DNA of 64,000 bases from Callorhinus ursinus (GCF_003265705.1 NW_020312966.1:25103761-25167760), one strand, 5' to 3'. Counted from the first letter of the stretch, positions 51,420-64,000 are shown. Notes: generated from the letters alone by a model not told the origin. A program made the numbers and translations.

Positions 51420-51605
51420 CTCATTTCATTAATTAGCTTATAATGTTCAGGATGGGTTCGAGCACTACCTTATTTTATCTTCATAAGGAGTTTATGAGGT
51501 GGATGCTATTATTACCCCACTTTGTAGGCTAGGAGCCGAGACACAGAGACATAGGTAACTTGCCCAGGTCACATTATTTTATTACACAACAATACCAGTG
51601 GTCTA
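51420..51605 (+). repeat. MIR element
   Basis: GAGCACTACCTTATTTTATCTTCATAAGG, GGATGCTATTATTACCCCAC and ACACAGAGACATAGGTAACTTGCCCAGGTCACA in MIR order. Confidence 0.75.
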
Positions 51606-51884
51606 GTAGTCCAAGGAGCTAAGAACTGTCTGTCTCTTTGGAGGTTTGTTTGATTTGACTTAGTCGTGACTCCAATTTCATAATGACCTCAGTAGCTTTG
51701 TCTTTAACTAAGGAACACCAGAAACAAAGCCCTGCTCATTTTTTTATTTTTGTCATTCTGAGAAAGAGAGAATTTCTGAGAGATGCATTCAATTTTAAGA
51801 AAGCAAGAAAATATTTGATTTTAAACAATTTGTTCTTTTTCTTTGTCCCCAACCCAAACAAGATGACAGCAACCATGTAGGGTG

Positions 51885-52125
51885 GTCACTGTGATTTCTG
51901 GGACACTGTGGGATAATGGAAATAAAAGCACAGGTGTGGCCGTACATCAGGCCCTACTTTTTGCAACCTGTGTGGCAAAATATTTTTGCAAAACCTTGAG
52001 CAAGTGTTTTCCCTTCTTATCCTCAGTTGCCTTGTCTGGAAGATGGAACCCGTCGTATCCCCACCTCAGAGGATGGATGTCAAGATTAAGGGGGATAATG
52101 TGCCTGGTCCATAGTAGACACTGGA
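51885..52125 (-). repeat. MIR element
   Basis: Reversed-MIR phrases: CCTTGAGCAAGTGTTTTCCC, CTCAGTTGCCTTGTCTGGAAGATGG. Confidence 0.6.
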
Positions 52126-52169
52126 AACCATACCCTCTTCTCCCTTTATCTATGTGTTTGGTTCATCTC

Positions 52170-52690
52170 TGGATGTATCTATTATCTATTGCCACGTCAC
52201 AAATTATCCCCAAACTTGGCAGCTCCAGGATCGAAGCTGGTCCATGCTGGGCTCTCTGGATCTTCCACATGCTGATTTTAAGACGTGGCTGGGACTGTAG
52301 TCATCTCGGGGCCCAATGTGGGGTCAGTCCACTTCCAAACCCATGCACGTGGCTGTTGGCAGGATTCAGTTCCTGAAGGGTTATTAGACTGAGGGCCTCA
52401 AGTCCTTGTTCGTTGTTTCTCATCTTGTGGCCCTTCCAACAGGAAAGCTTACTACATGGATTTCTTCTGAGAGAGTGAGCATGAGTAAGAGTGCAAGTCA
52501 GGGCCCAAGACAGAAGCCACAACCTTTTGTAACCTAATCTGAAAAGTGACACACCATCACTTCTGATACATTCTACTTGTTGGAAGCGAGTCACTAAGAG
52601 TAGCGTACACTCAGGGCAAAGGATAACCCAAGGGTATGAACCTTCAGAGGCATGGATCGTTGGGGGTCATCTTAGAGGATACCTACCACA
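52170..52690. mobile_element. Ancient MaLR-type LTR (MLT1-like)
   Basis: Starts with the ATCTATTGCCACGTCACAAATTA block. It carries the internal phrases typical of MLT1-class LTRs and ends GGTCATCTTAGAGGATACCTACCACA. Heavily diverged, no coding capacity. Confidence 0.55.
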
Positions 52691-52799
52691 AGGAATATAT
52701 CACAACCTGTTTAAAACGAGGGGAAACTGTCTTCGTGATCCCATGTCTTTAAAAATGGAAGTGTATCTCTGTGTTTTCGCACACAGGGGGCCTGGTTGT

Positions 52800-53325
52800 G
52801 TGCAGGCTGGGTCATATGCTCAGGCTTCAGAAATTGCAGAAATATTTGCATTTCTGCTTGTCCTCTGCTGTGGCTGAGTGTCACTGGAAACAACATTTCC
52901 CAGGCTCCTTTGCTCTCCGGTTTCCAGTAGATTTGAGCAATGGGAGACCCTGGTGGGACAAGTTGGGGGGACCAGGGCACTTCTCCCCTTTCCTCCTCAC
53001 TTCCTGGGGTTTCTCCAGCCTCTTGGTGCGGTGGCTCAGTCTCATCAAATGGCCCTTCTCTTGGTGGTCTCAGCTCTAGCTATACCGGGCGTTCCAGCCC
53101 CAACTCCTCCCTGGGTGATAGTTATCCCTATCACAAAGTTTTCCCCTTTGTCCCTGCAACCTTAGAGAGGTGGCACCTTCTTGCCACTGCTTATCTTTGG
53201 GTTACTCCTCACCCCTCTTTTGGTTTTTCTTTCATCATCTACTTATATACTTATCTCAATTAAATTCCTTCTATATGAAATCCCTTGTGTTTCTCCTTTT
53301 TAACTGGACTGTACTAATACCCTGA
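52800..53325. repeat. Ancient LTR-like repeat, family unassigned
   Basis: Contains CCCAGGCTCCTTTGCTCTCCGG and ends GTTTCTCCTTTTTAACTGGACTGTACTAATAC, both parts of a common old mammalian repeat that I cannot name with certainty. Confidence 0.45.
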
Positions 53326-54405
53326 TAAACCGTGGGACCAAACACAGCTGATGAACATTGCTCGTTTTTGGACAACTAATGTACAGAACAGTGTTTCCGG
53401 CGTCATCTAGTGCTAAATACCTGCCCTGGGCCTCACGCTGCTGGAAGTCCCAAGGGCGACTGCTTCTTGAGGAGAGAGTCTTACTACTCTGGGCTCATGT
53501 TTTCTATTTGAGAACATGGGAGGCTTTGTGACATCTGTGATCTCTTAAATCTCTGAATATCGGGGGCTCGAGAATTTCTCCATAGGGAAAGTTTCGGAAC
53601 CACATTCTAATTGGGAAATGAACTGGGAGCACTTTATATGAAGCCAAAGTGTGTGTTTGGTTGGGGGGAGGGGGGAAGAAAACAAACAAAACCCCAAACC
53701 CTGAATTGTCCACATCACAGAAGGGGTTGTCCCTGGCGGAGGCCATGGGGGAACTGACAAGGATTATGCTAAGGCTTCATAACCTAAGTATGTTGTCCTA
53801 CAAACTGCTTTCTGTTTCCTACTCCACCCCCTGCTTTCTGCCCCACCCCTAAATCAAAGAAGACAGCTTAGGAATAAATTTTAAAAGTATAAAAATAACT
53901 TTTCACTGTACTAGGGATAGTAATAATAATTTACAAAAGGCGACAGAGTTAGTCCCTGGAATAATTTTACCAGAAAGAGAGACAGTACAGGTAAGCTCTT
54001 GTAGCTTAAGACCCTGGGTTACTATAAGTTATATAAGTTACTTATATGGTTCCTATAAGTTCAGAGAATTCATGTAAGAGCAACTATGAGAAAAGGAAGG
54101 TTGGTGGTCAGTTAGAAAAAGAAGAGTTCAAGAATGATAACTTGTTCGACATGTCTTTTCTACAGATGAGAACGCAGCACCCAAGTGTCCCCAGGCTGGA
54201 GATGCTGATTGATTTGGAGACCATTGCATGATAAAAAGATCCCTTATTATAACTCTATGCTCAAAAAATATCCTCTAATCTGTATTTTGGTCTCCTGACA
54301 AGAAAGTAAGCACACGTCTGATATTTACTTTTAGTATCAAGTGTATCTCATTATAAATTAGTAAATGGCACGGCTTATAAACTCAGCTCATGTGAATTTA
54401 GGATT
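53326..54405. other. Gene-free stretch
   Basis: Nothing recognised. Confidence 0.4.
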
Positions 54406-54409
54406 GTAT

Positions 54410-54530
54410 AATCATAGTAATAACAACATGTAAGGGTACTTACTATGTGTCAAACAGTGTGAAAGCACTTCAAAAAAATGATCTCATCTAATCCTAGCAG
54501 CACTCCTACTGGGTAGATAATAGTTGTATC
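54410..54530 (+). repeat. MIR element
   Basis: GTACTTACTATGTGTCAAACAGTGTG, CTCATCTAATCCTAGCAGCACTCC. Confidence 0.65.
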
Positions 54531-54912
54531 AATTAGATTTTTGCCAAATTATACAATAAACAACCCCCAAATCTTAGTTAATAACAACAGTAAAGGTTAT
54601 TTCAGACTCACATTGCATTTCTCTGTGGATCAGTCATGGCTCTGTTCTGTGTTCCCTCCATAGAGAGACCCAGGCTGAACATGACATAAAGGGATCTTAT
54701 TGCTGTTAATGATTCTGCTGAAAAGTGGGCACATGTCACTTCTCATATTGTATCAACCAAAGCAACTTATGTGGTGATGACTGGTGTCGATGTGGTGGGG
54801 AAGTGTACTCCTCACATGGGGAGGTGTATTTTAAATCCATGTTGTTGGGCAGGGATATATAATCCTCCCAAATGTGCAGCAAAAATTTGGGAGTAATAGT
54901 ACAATCTACCAT
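54531..54912. mobile_element. Ancient MaLR-type LTR fragment
   Basis: Starts like MLT1 LTRs (ATACAATAAACAACCCCCAAATCTTAG, then CAGACTCACATTGCATTTCTCTGTGGATCAG). Diverged. Confidence 0.45.
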
Positions 54913-54972
54913 ACTATTCTCATCCCAATTTTAAACATGAGAAAATTGAGAAATAGAGTCTAAATAATTTAT

Positions 54973-55172
54973 TTTTTTTAAGATTTTATTTTTTTGTTTG
55001 AGAGAGAGAAAGTGAGAGAGCACGAGTGGGGGTGGGGGAGAGGGGCAGAGGGAGAGGGAGAAACAGACTCCCCTCTGAGCAGGAAGCCAGTTGTGGGGCT
55101 CAATCTCAGGACCCCAGGATCATGATCTGAGCCAAAGGCAGATGCTTAACTGACTGAGCTACCCAGGTACCC
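54973..55172 (-). mobile_element. Carnivore tRNA-derived SINE
   Basis: Reversed: TTTAAGATTTTATTTTTTTG side and TTAACTGACTGAGCTACCCAGGTACCC end. Short flanking repeat AGTCTAA. Confidence 0.9.
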
Positions 55173-55239
55173 AAGTCTAATAAAGTCAAAAACCCAGTTA
55201 GTGATAGGCTTGGGATTTGAAATGGAGTCATCTGTCTCC

Positions 55240-55765
55240 AGAACTGTGATAGTCAGATTCCAAGACGGCCCTGGTAATCTCACCTTCTGGTGGGCAAACA
55301 CTTGGATTGTTCCCTTCCCAAACTGGAAAGGCTGACCTATGCAACTAATATAATATTGTGACTACTAAAGTTAGGTCATAAAAGATATTGTGACTTCAGA
55401 TTTGCTCCTTGGATCACTCATTCTTAGGGAGGTCAGATGCAATGTAGACAGTCCTGGGGTAGCCCTATGGAGAGGCCAAGGAACTGAGGCCTTCTACCAA
55501 TAGCCAGCACTGACTTGACAGCCAGGTGAGCCATACAAACCATCTGGGAATTGGGTCTTCCAGCCCCAGCCAAGTCTTCAGATGACTCCACTCCCAGGTA
55601 ATATCTTGACTCCAATCTCAACAGATATCCCAAATCCACACTACCCAGATAAGTCACCCCCAAATTTCTGACCCATGGAAACTCTGTAAGATAATAAATG
55701 CTTATTATTATTTTAAGCCACTAAATGTTGGGATAATTTGTTATGCAGCAGTTGACAACTATGTA
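55240..55765. mobile_element. Ancient LTR-type repeat
   Basis: Ends with TTTTAAGCCACTAAATGTTGGGATAATTTGTTATGCAGCAGTTGACAACTA, a very common terminal block of old mammalian LTR-class elements, preceded by an AATAAA-like signal. The family is not fixed. Confidence 0.5.
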
Positions 55766-57025
55766 AGAGTGTATCTGTTTAACCATTATGCCAAACTGCC
55801 CCCACATATGAATTAACCGTTGGTGTAAATGCATAGACTTTAGACTTACAAACAGCAAATGCATATAACTCAGGGGGATTGAATAGGGAAAGTAAAGGGA
55901 TGTTGGGGAAATAATAATCGGAAGTATCATGGATAAAGAGAGAAAGTGAACAGCGTAGATACACAAGGAGGCCAAATGCAATCTGTTCTTGTTCATTGAA
56001 CTGTCTCTTCCAAAGACACCAGCAAGATCATGGAATAAATAGATGCTGAGGAGACTGACTATGAAAATGATTATGAGTTCAATATCAAGGTTAATGAAGA
56101 GGTAATTAATATCTCTGAAGTCATAGTTTCTCTAGGGGCTTTCTTTCCAGACAGAAGAGAGTATTTGCTGGGATCTTGCCATGATTAAGGGATCTGTGTT
56201 TTGACTCTTAAGAGTGTATATGTAGACACTTAGGTTTTATATTCTTAAGCTCTTCTAGGCCAAGAAAGGACATCCTAATCCTCCATCTCATCCCCGGATC
56301 CAAACTGCTCTCCACCTGTACCTTTTGCAAGGATCCTTCCTTCAACCAGATTCTGTAAGATTCCTTTGCTGGCAACCCAAAGGGCAAATCACTAACCTCT
56401 CTCAGGCTTTCATCTTGAAACAAGATGGATTCTTGGAGTCTCGGTATGCTTCAACATCCACATTAAGTTTAGATTTATGAGATTTACACTTTCCATACTT
56501 TTTGTTTTTATTTTATTGATTTATTTAGCCTTGGGCCAATGTCGAACAATTTGACTAAGTTTAGAACTTAAAATATGTGTGTATATATAACGTAAATATA
56601 TAAGATATAGAAATATATACATAATATATAATACTCTATAAGGTATAAAAATGAATTTAAGGTCCCCTCTTAAACGGCAGCCTTTAACACAGGTTTCCTT
56701 CAGTCTGCTGATTGAGACATTTATAAAATCAGTTTAGTTGCTTGTGATCAGCTTTGTTGAAATTGAATAAAGAGAGGAAAGAAGGGAAGAGACTAGAAGG
56801 GCAGTGTAGGGAAGGGAAGGAGAGGGGAAGACAGGGGAAGGAAGGAGAGAAGGTAGCAGAGCAAATTACATCAAAAAGGCATACCCACTACTTTGTTTTG
56901 TTTTGCAGTTAGGGCAGGCATGCGGGTTTGTGAGTGTGAGCATGATGATGTAAAATGTGTTTCTTAATGCAGATTATGGCCAAAAAGGGTTTTAAAAAAA
57001 ACTGATCAGCTAATAAACAGATGAA
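55766..57025. other. Gene-free stretch with AT- and purine-rich runs
   Basis: TA-rich run at about 56570-56645 and a GGGAAG-type purine tract at about 56765-56862. No gene seen. Confidence 0.5.
56765..56862. repeat. Purine-rich (GGAAG/GGGAAG)n tract
   Basis: Nearly all A and G on the plus strand for about 100 bp, with repeated GGGAAGGGAAGG-type units. Confidence 0.9.
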
Positions 57026-57029
57026 CATA

Positions 57030-57640
57030 AACTGAAACCATTACTGTTTAAGTTACAAAGTACCCCAAACTTAATTGCTTAAAACAACCACCATTTTATT
57101 ATGCTCACAGATCCTTTGGATCAGGAATTTAGATAGAGCAGAATGGAGTTGGCTTGTCGCTATGCCATGATGTTTGGGATTTCAGGTGAAAAGACTTGAC
57201 CACTGCCGGTTGGAATAACATGGAGACTCCTCTCATATTTCTGGTGCTTGAACTAGGATGTTTCCAATATTAGGACAGCCAACCAGGGCACCCAGACAAG
57301 GTCTCCTACATAGCTAGGCTTTCGCAGGGCCTGGTGGCTGCAGAATCACCAAAATTCTCATGAGAGAGAGAGTTCAGAGATGGAAGTCTGAGGGTTCCAG
57401 AAAATAAGGCACAAGCCTTCTAAAGAGCAAGGGCATGGCCTTGCAAGTCACACAGCCTCACTTCCTCCACACTCTCTTGGTGCAAGCTGTCACAGCTCAC
57501 CCAGATTCAATGGGATAAGAATTAGATTTGATGAGAGTGCAAGAGGCAAGACACACGGGAGAAGGGAGTGGGGGTCAGGAGAAATCGCTGCAATCATCTT
57601 TGGAAAATTAAATTTGCCTCATCATACAACCAGGAGAATG
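57030..57640. mobile_element. Ancient MaLR-type LTR (MLT1-like)
   Basis: Begins AAAGTACCCCAAACTTAATTGCTTAAAACAACC, the well-known start of this LTR class. It ends near TGCAATCATCTTTGGAAA. Confidence 0.6.
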
Positions 57641-58190
57641 TCCATGAGCAGTAAGCTAGACAAGTAAATACATTGGGCCACATTTATAAAATGAAATAGA
57701 AAACAGTGCAAATCAACAAACTAAAGCTCTCTGTCCCAGTATACTACAGAGGAATGGTTCTTATTGAGGGAAAAAAGCAAGACACAAAGGAGTAAGTACA
57801 CTATGATCTCGCATATATACATTTCAAAACCAGGACAAACTAAACCATAGTGTTCATGGACATATATATATGATAAATCTTAGATAAAAAAACAAAGAAA
57901 TAATTTCAGTGAAAGTCCAGATAAAGAGCAGAAAGAGGGCACAGACTATACTACTTGGGTGTCTGGGGAAACTTGGTACACGTTAAAAAAAGTTTTATAT
58001 TTTTAAGAGAAGCATGTTGTTTGCTAATAATAAAGTAATCCATGCTTATGGTAGAAACTCTGAAAAACATAAAAGCTTGGACACAAGAATAAAAATCATC
58101 TACATTTCCACTGCTATGGAGAATCTGTCACAGTCAGGTATATTTTCCCTTTCTATGAAAAGTGTTATGTCATGGTGAGATGTGAAGAGA
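57641..58190. other. Probable old L1 or unassigned sequence
   Basis: Phrases such as CATGCTTATGGTAGAAACTCTG and AATAAAAATCATCTACATTTCCACTG resemble old LINE sequence, but the boundaries are unclear. Confidence 0.35.
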
Positions 58191-58194
58191 AACC

Positions 58195-60130
58195 ATTTTT
58201 AGAAAACTTTTTATTTTGAACTAATTTTAGATTTATAAGAAAGTTGCAAAACTAGTACAAAAATTCCCTTATATCCTTCAACTGGCTTCCCCTAATGGTA
58301 ATGCCCTCCATAACCATTGTACAAATGACAATTCAGGAAATTCAACAAAACAAAAGCAAGCAAACAAAAGAACAGGAAATGGACATTCGTACAATATTAT
58401 TTACTAAACTTCAGACTCTTTTCACATTTGACAAACTTTTCCACCACTGTCCTTTTTCTGTTCCTGGATCTTATTCAGCATCCCACATTGAATTAACTTA
58501 TTGTTTCTCCTCGGTATTTTCAGGTCTGTAATAGTTCTGTAGTCTGTCCTTGTCTTTCCTGACCTTCACACTTTTGAGGAGCACTGATCCATTATTTTAA
58601 AGGATGCCACTCGATTGGAATTTGTCTGATGTTTTCTTATCAATGGAGTGAGTTTATGCATTTCTGCCAGTAAATATCACAACAATGAGGAAATGTCTTC
58701 TCGATGCAAGGAGTTCACCATGTCGATATGTCCTATTACGTGTCACGTTTACTTGCTCACTTAGTGGAGGCGATGACTGCTGAGATGAGCCACTGTACAC
58801 TTAACTACCTTTGCTTCATAGTTGATATACGTATTTAGGGAAGATAGGAAGATACTCGGAGCCTGAAAATCCTGCTGCTCCTTAAACTCTCACCAAGTGA
58901 TGTTAGCAATGGCAATATGGCAGAGTTGTCCCTTCTCTTTATGTATGTATTTATTTATGGATACATATTTTACTCGAGGCATTAAAAAATCCAATATTAT
59001 CCATTTTTATTTTGTTGCGCAAATGGCATCAGCTTTGGCCATTAGTCGCTCCTTGAAACTGGCTGGCATGTTTTTTCAACATTTCCATCTTTTTAAAAAC
59101 ATTGTCCTATCTTCTGGTACCATAAGATGTTCCAGGCCCATCCTGTATTCTCCCTGCTCCATCCTTGGAATCAACCACTTATCCAAGGAGCCCTGGTTCT
59201 TTTTATTGGTGAATGATGTTTACCAAAGATTGTGTGCCAGGTGTGTTCACTGCTGCAAGAGTGTCACTATTGGTAGGCCCTCTCAGCTGACAGAGCAAGG
59301 AAATATATGTGTATATTAACCCATGCACACACACACATCTATGTCTTTGTACCTATATAATTGTAGATACACTTCTGCTTCTAATCAGGCCCGCAAGGTT
59401 CACTTCAACCAAATACTTCTTTTTCCAACCATAAGAACACTACATCTCATTGTCTACAACGTATTTACTTCATTGGTCAATTCTAGTAGACACATGGGTA
59501 GTTTCAGAATGGTTAAGTCATGTCCCTGAAATATTTTATTAGATTACAACCCTTCAGGGTTATTATTTTGCTCAGTTAATACAGCTTGGTTCCTTTGTTA
59601 GTGCTTATATTCCATGTGGGTTCCTTCCCCAACCCTACCGCTTTTAATAGTTTCTTTTGCTGGTACATGAAACCTTACCATAGTTGTAAGAGTCAGAGTT
59701 ACACAAATAGACGTACTCGATAAACCATTCCTCCCTCCTCACCCTTGCTGCTCTGTTCCCCTTTCTCCCTTCCTTATACTCCTTTCTAAACTTCCCCCCA
59801 TAGAAAACTCATCTCCTTTGTTTTTGGTTTATCCATCCTGTATATCTTCTGCATAAATAATCAGAAAATGTGTTTTCTTATGGCCTCTTCTTTCTCTTAT
59901 GGAGGGAAGCATACTATGGATGCTCTTTTGCACTTGGCTTTGTCATTTAGTCACACATTCTGGAATTTACTCCTTATTACTTCATAGAGATCTTTCTGAC
60001 TCATTTTTGTAGCTGCATATTCCTCAGTTCTGCAAATATGCCCTAGGTCACTCAACCACTCTCTTCTGTGTGGATATTAAAGTTCTTCCCAATATTTACA
60101 GTTCCAAACAGGCAGTAACAAATAACAAAG
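58195..60130. mobile_element. Ancient LINE-1 (L1M-type) fragments
   Basis: A long collinear block of phrases from old mammalian L1 3' regions: CTTTTTATTTTGAACTAATTTTAGATTTATA, GTTCCTGGATCTTATTCAGCATCCCACATTG, AAGATGTTCCAGGCCCATCCTGTATT, CCAAGGAGCCCTGGTTCTTTTTATTGG. Frames within it (for example 58897-59319) are repeat-derived, not genes. Confidence 0.6.
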
Positions 60131-63100
60131 GGTGTGCAAACACACTTCTGTTGGCTGAATTAGATAAGAAAGAATAGTAGTTTTTAAAGGAACATATAGC
60201 TCCTTTTAAGAAAAATTCTCCAGGAATGTTCTACGCCAAGAGCTAAGAGAGAGGAACCATTAAAAGTCCACAAAGGGGAAGTCTGTCCCAACAGATAGAG
60301 TTCCACAGGTCTTCACAATGCTGCCATGTCCCTGCACACAAAACACCTCCCCTGAAGAAGCCGGGGAGGGGGCACTCATTTGTCTTACAAAAAATACCTC
60401 TTTCCCAAACTCTATCTTCAAAAAAGCAATCATGGTAACATTAAAATAGCCAAGTCCAGAATTAAGTGCTTGGAACCCAGAGTTGTTGAGTAAAAGGAAC
60501 CAAATACAAGCCTCCCATTCCCTTCAACTTTTGTGCAAATCATATTGCTGTTCCTCTAGCATAATTGTTATCGTGTCCAAAATGGAAATGTTCGCCGAGT
60601 GCTCCCCACTTTCCATTACTCAGGGTTTTTCCTAGAGGCTTAAAAAAGGTCAATATTAGGAAATTTCCTTTTTAGCTCATTAGAGATTAATACACTTGAG
60701 AATATTTCATGGGTTCAAGAAATTGCATGAGGATGACTCCTCCCAGTCTGGCCCTATGGTCCTGCACAGAAGAAATACATTTCACACAGGGGTGGCATCA
60801 ACACACAAAGAGCTAAGTGAATAACTGAAACCAAATGAATTGGGCTCTGATATTTGATATCCTATTCTAGTTCACTAAAAAAAAGAAACATTTGGCCTGT
60901 GCTACTCAATTGATTTCACAACCTCTAATGATTATTCACACCTGCAGTCTGGAACGCACTTTCAGAGCACATGCTTTGAAGCCAGGCAGATATGAACTGG
61001 AATTCTAGATGTACCTCATAGCAGACTCAGAAGCCCTTAGCCTGTGTAAGCCATGTCCTCCTATGTAAAATAGGGACAATATCCCAAACTAGGGATTGTT
61101 GCCTTGACTAAGTAAGAATGTAGGTACCACACAGAGTACAATAACCAGTAAATGGAAAGGGTAGTTTTTATTAAGAATGATACAATGGGATGAGAAGTGG
61201 AGATGCTGTGCTAGGTGGTTCTGGGAGTCCACAGGCTGCCGAGACCCAGTCCACCCTATGTGGATGGAAAAATCATGAAGCCCAGGAGCCTTTGCCATCA
61301 CTCTCCTTTCTCCTTCTAGAGGCCACACTAGTGCCCAGTCGGGTGCCAATCCAAAGAAGTCAGGATTGGACTGCTGCTGGCCCCATCCTCTCAACCCAAG
61401 GTCATGTCCAGCATGGGCGTTCTTGTTCCACAGGAACACTCACATGAGGGAAAACATTTTTGTCCTGTTGGTCACCTCCAGTGACAGTGGTAGTTTCCAG
61501 GCTCAGCTGGGCATCAGAGGGAATTGAGGACTTGTTAAATATTCAGATTCTGAGACTCACTAGAGTTATTGGTTCAGAATCATCTGGAGCAAGACTTTGG
61601 AATCTATATTTAAAATATAAGCACACATGCTCACACACATACACTCCCCAGGTGGTTGAAATATAGCCGGCCAAGCTGGCAGATCAACAGTGTAAAGTAG
61701 AGCCTTTGGTGTTACTCCTATTTCATCGTAGAAGAGTGTCAAATTAATATTTGCTTTAATAGTGAGAGATCGTCGATGGATTATTTGAATCCATGACTTA
61801 ATTTTACTTATAGGAAAACACATCACACCATAGGACACAATCAAACATGAGTTGGAAGATCACAGGATTTGGAGAGTTTAAGTCCCTCCACCACGTCAGA
61901 AATAGTAAGGGATACATAGAATCAAGTCAGACATTTAAGAGAAAACTTCAATGGGTTGCATAAATTTCAGCCATTTACAAGAGGTATTGTCACTGAAAAT
62001 GAGTATAATATACTGTTCTGGGATTGAGTTCCCATAAATCAGTTTCCCCAGAAACTATCAACTGGTCTGTTTTGGAACCTTATCCTCTCCCTTTTTATTT
62101 TTACATATACCAAAGGGCATATTTATTTTTCACTAGCATGCACTAATTACACTGAAATGTTTATACACTAAGGCTTTAAAAATACTGATGATTTACATCA
62201 CTTTTATACCAGCATTAATTTAAATAACACTAATTTGAAACATTTAAATACTGTTGTATCAAAGGTATGTATTCCCTTTGATTTCAGTAGGAGGGTCTGT
62301 TGTGTGTGGAGAGGATGAATAAAACTAAAAATTAATGTGATGTCCAGTGCTGTGTTACAACCAGCTACCCCCACCGAATACTGTCACATCACTTAATAGC
62401 ACTGGCCAAAATTGTACTTTGTTTCTCAAGTACACGGCTTGCAAGTTTTTAAAGACAATTCCATCCAGACCATTTTCCAGGAATAATTCCTTTAGTACAT
62501 ATCCATTCTTTAGTACATGTCCATTGCCAACATGTACTCTTTGCTGATGGGGCGACTACCTAAACAAATCCATCTTTCAGAGACCTGGCAGAGGATGTCT
62601 TCAGAGGGCAATGACTTAACTTGCATAATCCCTCAAAGATCTGCCTCTGAGTTGGAAATCTGAACTTATAATTCATTCCTACATGTAACTTGTTTTCTTT
62701 TTTATGGAACACTGGGAAGCATACAGCCATAATCTTCGTGACTGAAGCCATCCATATTTGATGTGTGGACTAGCTATTCATCAACTATTGAGTAATAACA
62801 GGGTCTGGGTTTCTCTAATAAGGGGAGTAGAGATGTTATAATTTACACTTCCCATTTTTCCCCCTCATGATCGACGCTTGAATTTCAATTCTAACTCCTT
62901 TATTAGTTTAATCCTGAAGAATATGCCAAAAGAACTCAGCAACACTGCAAATTATTCGAAGTGCCCCTCCACTTACAGTGATTTTATGGACTTCATCTCT
63001 GTGTCGTGTGAAAATTAATCCTTTTCCATCTGTATACCCTGACTATGTTTTGGGATACCCTTACCGTCCCAAATATCCTGAATTCAAGGTATCTAAACTC

Positions 63101-63700
63101 ATGCAGCAGTTGTCCAGGGAAAAGAGAAGCAACAGCCCCGCCCCCAACCCTTGGGAGCAGAAAGGAAAAGAATTATCCTAAAGAATTATTTTAAAACCCC
63201 GTTGCAGCAGACAGAAATAAAACCATGACTGCATAGATTGATGTCCCAGGGGTCCAAAATCTAACCCCAAATGGGCAATAATTTGTTTGGCATTAAACTA
63301 AACCAGTTTGATGAACTCAAATGCCCTCGGCTCAATAGGCAGGACTCTCGGAGGAGCCTGTGTTACTTCCCTCACTTAAGCGCAGTTTTGTAATAAAAAT
63401 CTTAGTGCCAGTGGCATGGTTTTTGGACATATAAGAAGCTAACCACTTGGAGAATCCTATTTGAGAGGTCAGAAAACTCCACAGTTAAAGATCGGTTTAT
63501 AATTTACGAAGAAAATAGAAAGTTTTGTTTCTCTGAGTTGAAATTTGAAGAGCACGGCGGGAAATATTGCAAGTTTTTGGCATAAAGCTTTGTGCTTTCT
63601 TCATAATTTGAGACCAGCGTGAAGCCCGAGGCTTCAGGGATCATTTTCTGAGAAAAACCGGGCGATTCGATGTAGAGAATTTTGATATTTTTGGCATTTT
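60131..63700. other. Spacer upstream of H1-4
   Basis: AT-rich. A MER5-like remnant lies at about 61530-61680. No gene or pseudogene recognised, including no histone remnant. Confidence 0.5.
61530..61680. repeat. MER5-like DNA transposon remnant
   Basis: CAGATTCTGAGACTCACTAGAG, GGTTCAGAATCATCTGGAGCAAG and CCCCAGGTGGTTGAAATAT resemble MER5A interior and end. Confidence 0.5.
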
Positions 63701-63712
63701 TTGAGGTGTAAC

Positions 63713-63806
63713 AAACACAACTCGGGATCCGAGAGGACACTCTGCGGCTGCCAGCGAGGCGGGCTGGACAGCGCACCAATCACGGCGCAGCTCCGCCCTA
63801 TATAAA
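63713..63806 (+). promoter_or_regulatory. H1-4: H1-4 promoter: H1 box, CCAAT, TATA
   Basis: H1-specific box AAACACA (63713-63719), CCAAT (63776-63780), a GC-bearing stretch, and TATATAAA (63799-63806) about 85 nt before the ATG. Same order as the H1-6 promoter on the other strand. Confidence 0.92.
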
Positions 63807-63890
63807 CGGGAGGGCGCAGCGGCGCGGCCCGAGTCCCGGCCAGTGCCTCTGCTTCCGGCTCGAATTGCTCTCCCCGCGCCCGCCTTCAAC

Positions 63891-64000
63891 ATGTCCGAGA
63901 CTGCGCCCGCCGCGCCCGCAGCTCCGGCCCCTGCCGAGAAGACGCCCGTGAAAAAGAAGGCCCGCAAGTCGGCAGGTGCCGCCAAGCGCAAGGCGTCCGG
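63891..64000 (+). CDS. H1-4: Linker histone H1.4, 5' part only (cut by window end)
   Basis: The first 36 codons plus two bases of a somatic linker histone. The N-terminus reads [20 protein letters not shown], then KKKARKSAGAAKRKAS. This matches human H1.4 as I recall it, including the AAPAAPAPAEKTPVKKKA pattern, and differs from H1-6 in this window. It carries the ARKS motif whose lysine is methylated in H1.4. The globular domain, tail and stem-loop lie outside. Position after H2AC6 on the plus strand agrees with the human order. Confidence 0.93.
   Translation, partial: MSETAPAAPAAPAPAEKTPVKKKARKSAGAAKRKAS

Noticed and set aside
58897..59319. 140-codon frame
   Set aside because: It lies entirely within old L1M-type sequence.

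Overview
This is a mammalian autosomal window from a carnivore, most likely an arctoid caniform (bear, seal or mustelid type; the clade is inferred). The main evidence is about twenty copies of the carnivore tRNA-derived SINE (head like GCCTGGGTGGCTCAGT, CT-rich body, AAATAAAT tail), plus carnivore-type LINE-1 3' ends. Gene order and strands match the human 6p22 segment between H1-2 and H1-4: HFE(+), H4C3(+), H1-6(-), H2BC4(-), H2AC6(+), H1-4(+). There are no bacterial or viral coding genes.

Layout. 1-880 is upstream DNA with an old MER5-like transposon. 880-1850 is the HFE CpG island. HFE occupies 1157-7168 in six coding exons (348 codons, the human length), with a 3' UTR running to a poly(A) signal near 8914. 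8.9-14.9 kb is repeat-rich spacer. H4C3 (15121-15432) and the testis linker histone H1-6 (17516-18151, minus) follow. 18.3-39.0 kb is a gene-poor stretch of SINEs, LINE-1 tails, a solo ERV LTR, a retrocopied LTR-initiated transcript, microsatellites and a 100-N gap. 39.1-40.3 kb holds the divergent H2BC4/H2AC6 pair sharing a 337-bp promoter. 40.3-63.7 kb is again gene-poor, with SINEs, old L1M and MaLR-type elements, one orphan CpG-rich patch and a second 100-N gap. The window ends inside the first 37 codons of H1-4.

Function. HFE is an MHC class I-like sensor that binds transferrin receptor and beta-2-microglobulin and controls hepcidin signalling. Its residues 63, 65 and 282 are the normal iron-sensing residues. 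The histone genes are intronless. The four complete ones end in the histone 3' stem-loop, used by SLBP and U7 snRNP instead of a poly(A) tail, and each has the expected subtype promoter elements: H4 site II, H1 AAACACA box, H2B octamer, CCAAT and TATA.

I found no undescribed multi-gene system. The observations most worth a second look are a retrocopy of a transcript that starts in an ERV LTR and ends in a SINE (20713-21135), an octamer/CCAAT module with no gene between H4C3 and H1-6, an orphan CpG-rich patch at 50.4-50.9 kb, and a solo LTR with clean 4-bp duplications. Repeat family names come from recognition by eye, and boundaries are approximate unless target-site duplications are given.
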